Both the position numbers and the translations under genes were made by a program. The notes under the pieces are model-generated. The model had not been told where the DNA came from. It did no database searches and worked only from the letters and a program-made list of their open reading frames with translations. From the NCBI GenBank assembly GCA_002296455.1, contig DBJG01000070.1, forward strand, positions 1 through 5,583: 5,583 bases of DNA, written 5' to 3'. Below, piece after piece: positions 4,754 to 5,583 of this stretch. The first letter of the stretch is position 1. Every line of letters starts with the position of its first letter. Source of the DNA: Caryophanales bacterium UBA782. GTDB lineage: Bacteria > Bacillota_I > Bacilli_A > RFN20 > CAG-826.

Positions 4754-5583
4754 ATGGCTAAATTGAATCAACGAAAAACGCCGTTTGTCGATAGAGTAAG
4801 AGAATATATAGCAGAAGATGTTGTCCCTTTTGATGTGCCGGGTCACCACATGGGCAATATTATTAACGCTGCGACCGAACTTCTTGGTCAAAGCGTTTAT
4901 CGAGCGGATATCAATGCGCCGATTGGCCTCGATAATCTTGCTAAGCCCCATGGCGTAATTTTGGAGGCGGAGCAACTTCTTGCCGACGCTTGTGGCGCTG
5001 ACGAAGGTTTCTTTTTAATTGACGGAACCAGCAGCGGCATTATCGCCATGATTATGACGGTTTGCAAAGCGGGGGAGAAGATCATCATGCCTCGCAATGT
5101 TCATAAATCCGTTATTAATGCGCTCATCCTCTCAGGTGCCGTACCCGTCTATGTGATGCCAGAAATAGATAACGATTTGGAAATCGCGAACCAGCCTTCC
5201 CTCGAGACGTGGAAAAAGGCGATTATTCGAAATCCAAGTGCGAAAGCGGTCTTCGTGATTAATCCTACTTATTTCGGTTCAACCTGTGATTTGAAAGAGC
5301 TTGTCACTTTTGCTCATGCGCACAAGATGGCCGTTCTTTGCGACGAAGCTCATGGTGCTCATTATTATTTCAAAACAAAATCGCATCCTATTTCTGCAAT
5401 GGAAGCTGGCGCAGACATGAGCGCAGCGAGTTTTCATAAAACCGTTGGTTCTTTGACTCAAAGTTCCGTTCTTTTATTGCATACTTATTCGTTTAAAAGA
5501 GAAGATGTTCAAAAAAATATCAATATTTTGAATTCGACTTCTCCTTCGCCGACTTTACTTTGCTCTCTTGATGCCGCCCGTTC
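4754..5583 (+). CDS. Orn/Lys/Arg decarboxylase, PLP fold type I, SpeA/YaaO-like (3' truncated by the window)
   Basis: 276 complete codons of a family that is usually near 480 aa; the C-terminal part lies beyond the right edge. The enzyme removes the alpha-carboxyl group of a basic amino acid to give agmatine, cadaverine or putrescine, for polyamine supply or acid resistance. Visible motifs: PFDVPGHHMG (25-34), the PLP-phosphate loop GTSSG (91-95), PRNVHKS (113-119), INPTYFG (169-175), DEAHGAH (197-203, with D197 contacting the PLP ring nitrogen) and SFHKTVGSLTQSS (226-238), with K229 the Schiff-base lysine. The pattern closely resembles Bacillus SpeA, but arginine versus lysine or ornithine cannot be decided. 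The usual PGHK is PGHH here. ATG 4754 is the only start after an in-frame stop at 4739; there is no SD at normal distance (GGAG at 4725-4728 is 25 nt away). It is richer in GC (about 49% at 4861-4980) than the genes to its left. Confidence 0.93.
   Translation, partial: MAKLNQRKTPFVDRVREYIAEDVVPFDVPGHHMGNIINAATELLGQSVYRADINAPIGLDNLAKPHGVILEAEQLLADACGADEGFFLIDGTSSGIIAMIMTVCKAGEKIIMPRNVHKSVINALILSGAVPVYVMPEIDNDLEIANQPSLETWKKAIIRNPSAKAVFVINPTYFGSTCDLKELVTFAHAHKMAVLCDEAHGAHYYFKTKSHPISAMEAGADMSAASFHKTVGSLTQSSVLLLHTYSFKREDVQKNINILNSTSPSPTLLCSLDAAR

Noticed and set aside
4646..5097. Minus-strand ORFs of 109 and 66 codons opposite the decarboxylase start
   Set aside because: They are opposite highly conserved decarboxylase motifs and have no domain of their own.
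1..5583. A new defence, mobile or biosynthetic system
   Set aside because: All five sizeable genes belong to well-known families with intact catalytic or structural motifs (apart from the HAD changes noted). There is no repeat array, recombinase, toxin-antitoxin pair or cluster of linked unknown genes.

Overview
The window looks like chromosomal DNA of a low-GC Firmicutes-type bacterium (Bacilli/Erysipelotrichia or a Mollicutes-related relative). The reasons are the moderate AT-richness, TGG coding for Trp with TGA used as a stop, HrcA/CIRCE control of a heat-shock gene, purine-rich Shine-Dalgarno (SD) sites on some genes, and a Bacillus SpeA-like decarboxylase. The lineage is inferred from these features and not from any marker gene. 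I see no tRNA, rRNA, CRISPR array, transposase or phage gene.

Layout. (1) Bases 1-248 hold the 3' end of an unrecognised, very AT-rich gene that enters from the left edge. (2) Bases 249-369 are a compact heat-shock control region: a sigma-A-type promoter with two CIRCE operators, one over the -35 and one over the predicted start of transcription, feeding a 140-aa Hsp20 small heat-shock protein (370-792). (3) A GC-rich hairpin with a T-run (816-855) sits between the convergent hsp20 and an M24 Xaa-Pro-type peptidase on the minus strand (864-2051). (4) A 56-bp divergent intergenic region carries mirror-image -10 hexamers inside an inverted repeat and a CcpA cre-like sequence. It drives the peptidase leftward and a compact GH2 glycosidase (2108-3823) rightward. 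(5) A Cof-type HAD phosphatase with unusual motif I and IV residues (3881-4672) follows. (6) A PLP-dependent Orn/Lys/Arg decarboxylase of the SpeA/YaaO type (4754 to the right edge, truncated) comes last.

These are mostly housekeeping or nutritional functions placed side by side: protein quality control (Hsp20), peptide turnover (M24), intracellular glycoside breakdown (GH2), dephosphorylation of a sugar phosphate or cofactor (HAD), and polyamine or acid-stress metabolism (decarboxylase). GH2 and HAD could cooperate in sugar use, but nothing in the sequence proves it. I found no convincing new multi-gene system.

The most interesting signals are in the gaps between genes: the double CIRCE with the -35 embedded in it, and three rightward genes (2108, 3881, 4754) with no well-placed SD but a -10-like hexamer just upstream of the ATG. 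The latter suggests leaderless or nearly leaderless mRNAs alongside SD-led neighbours.
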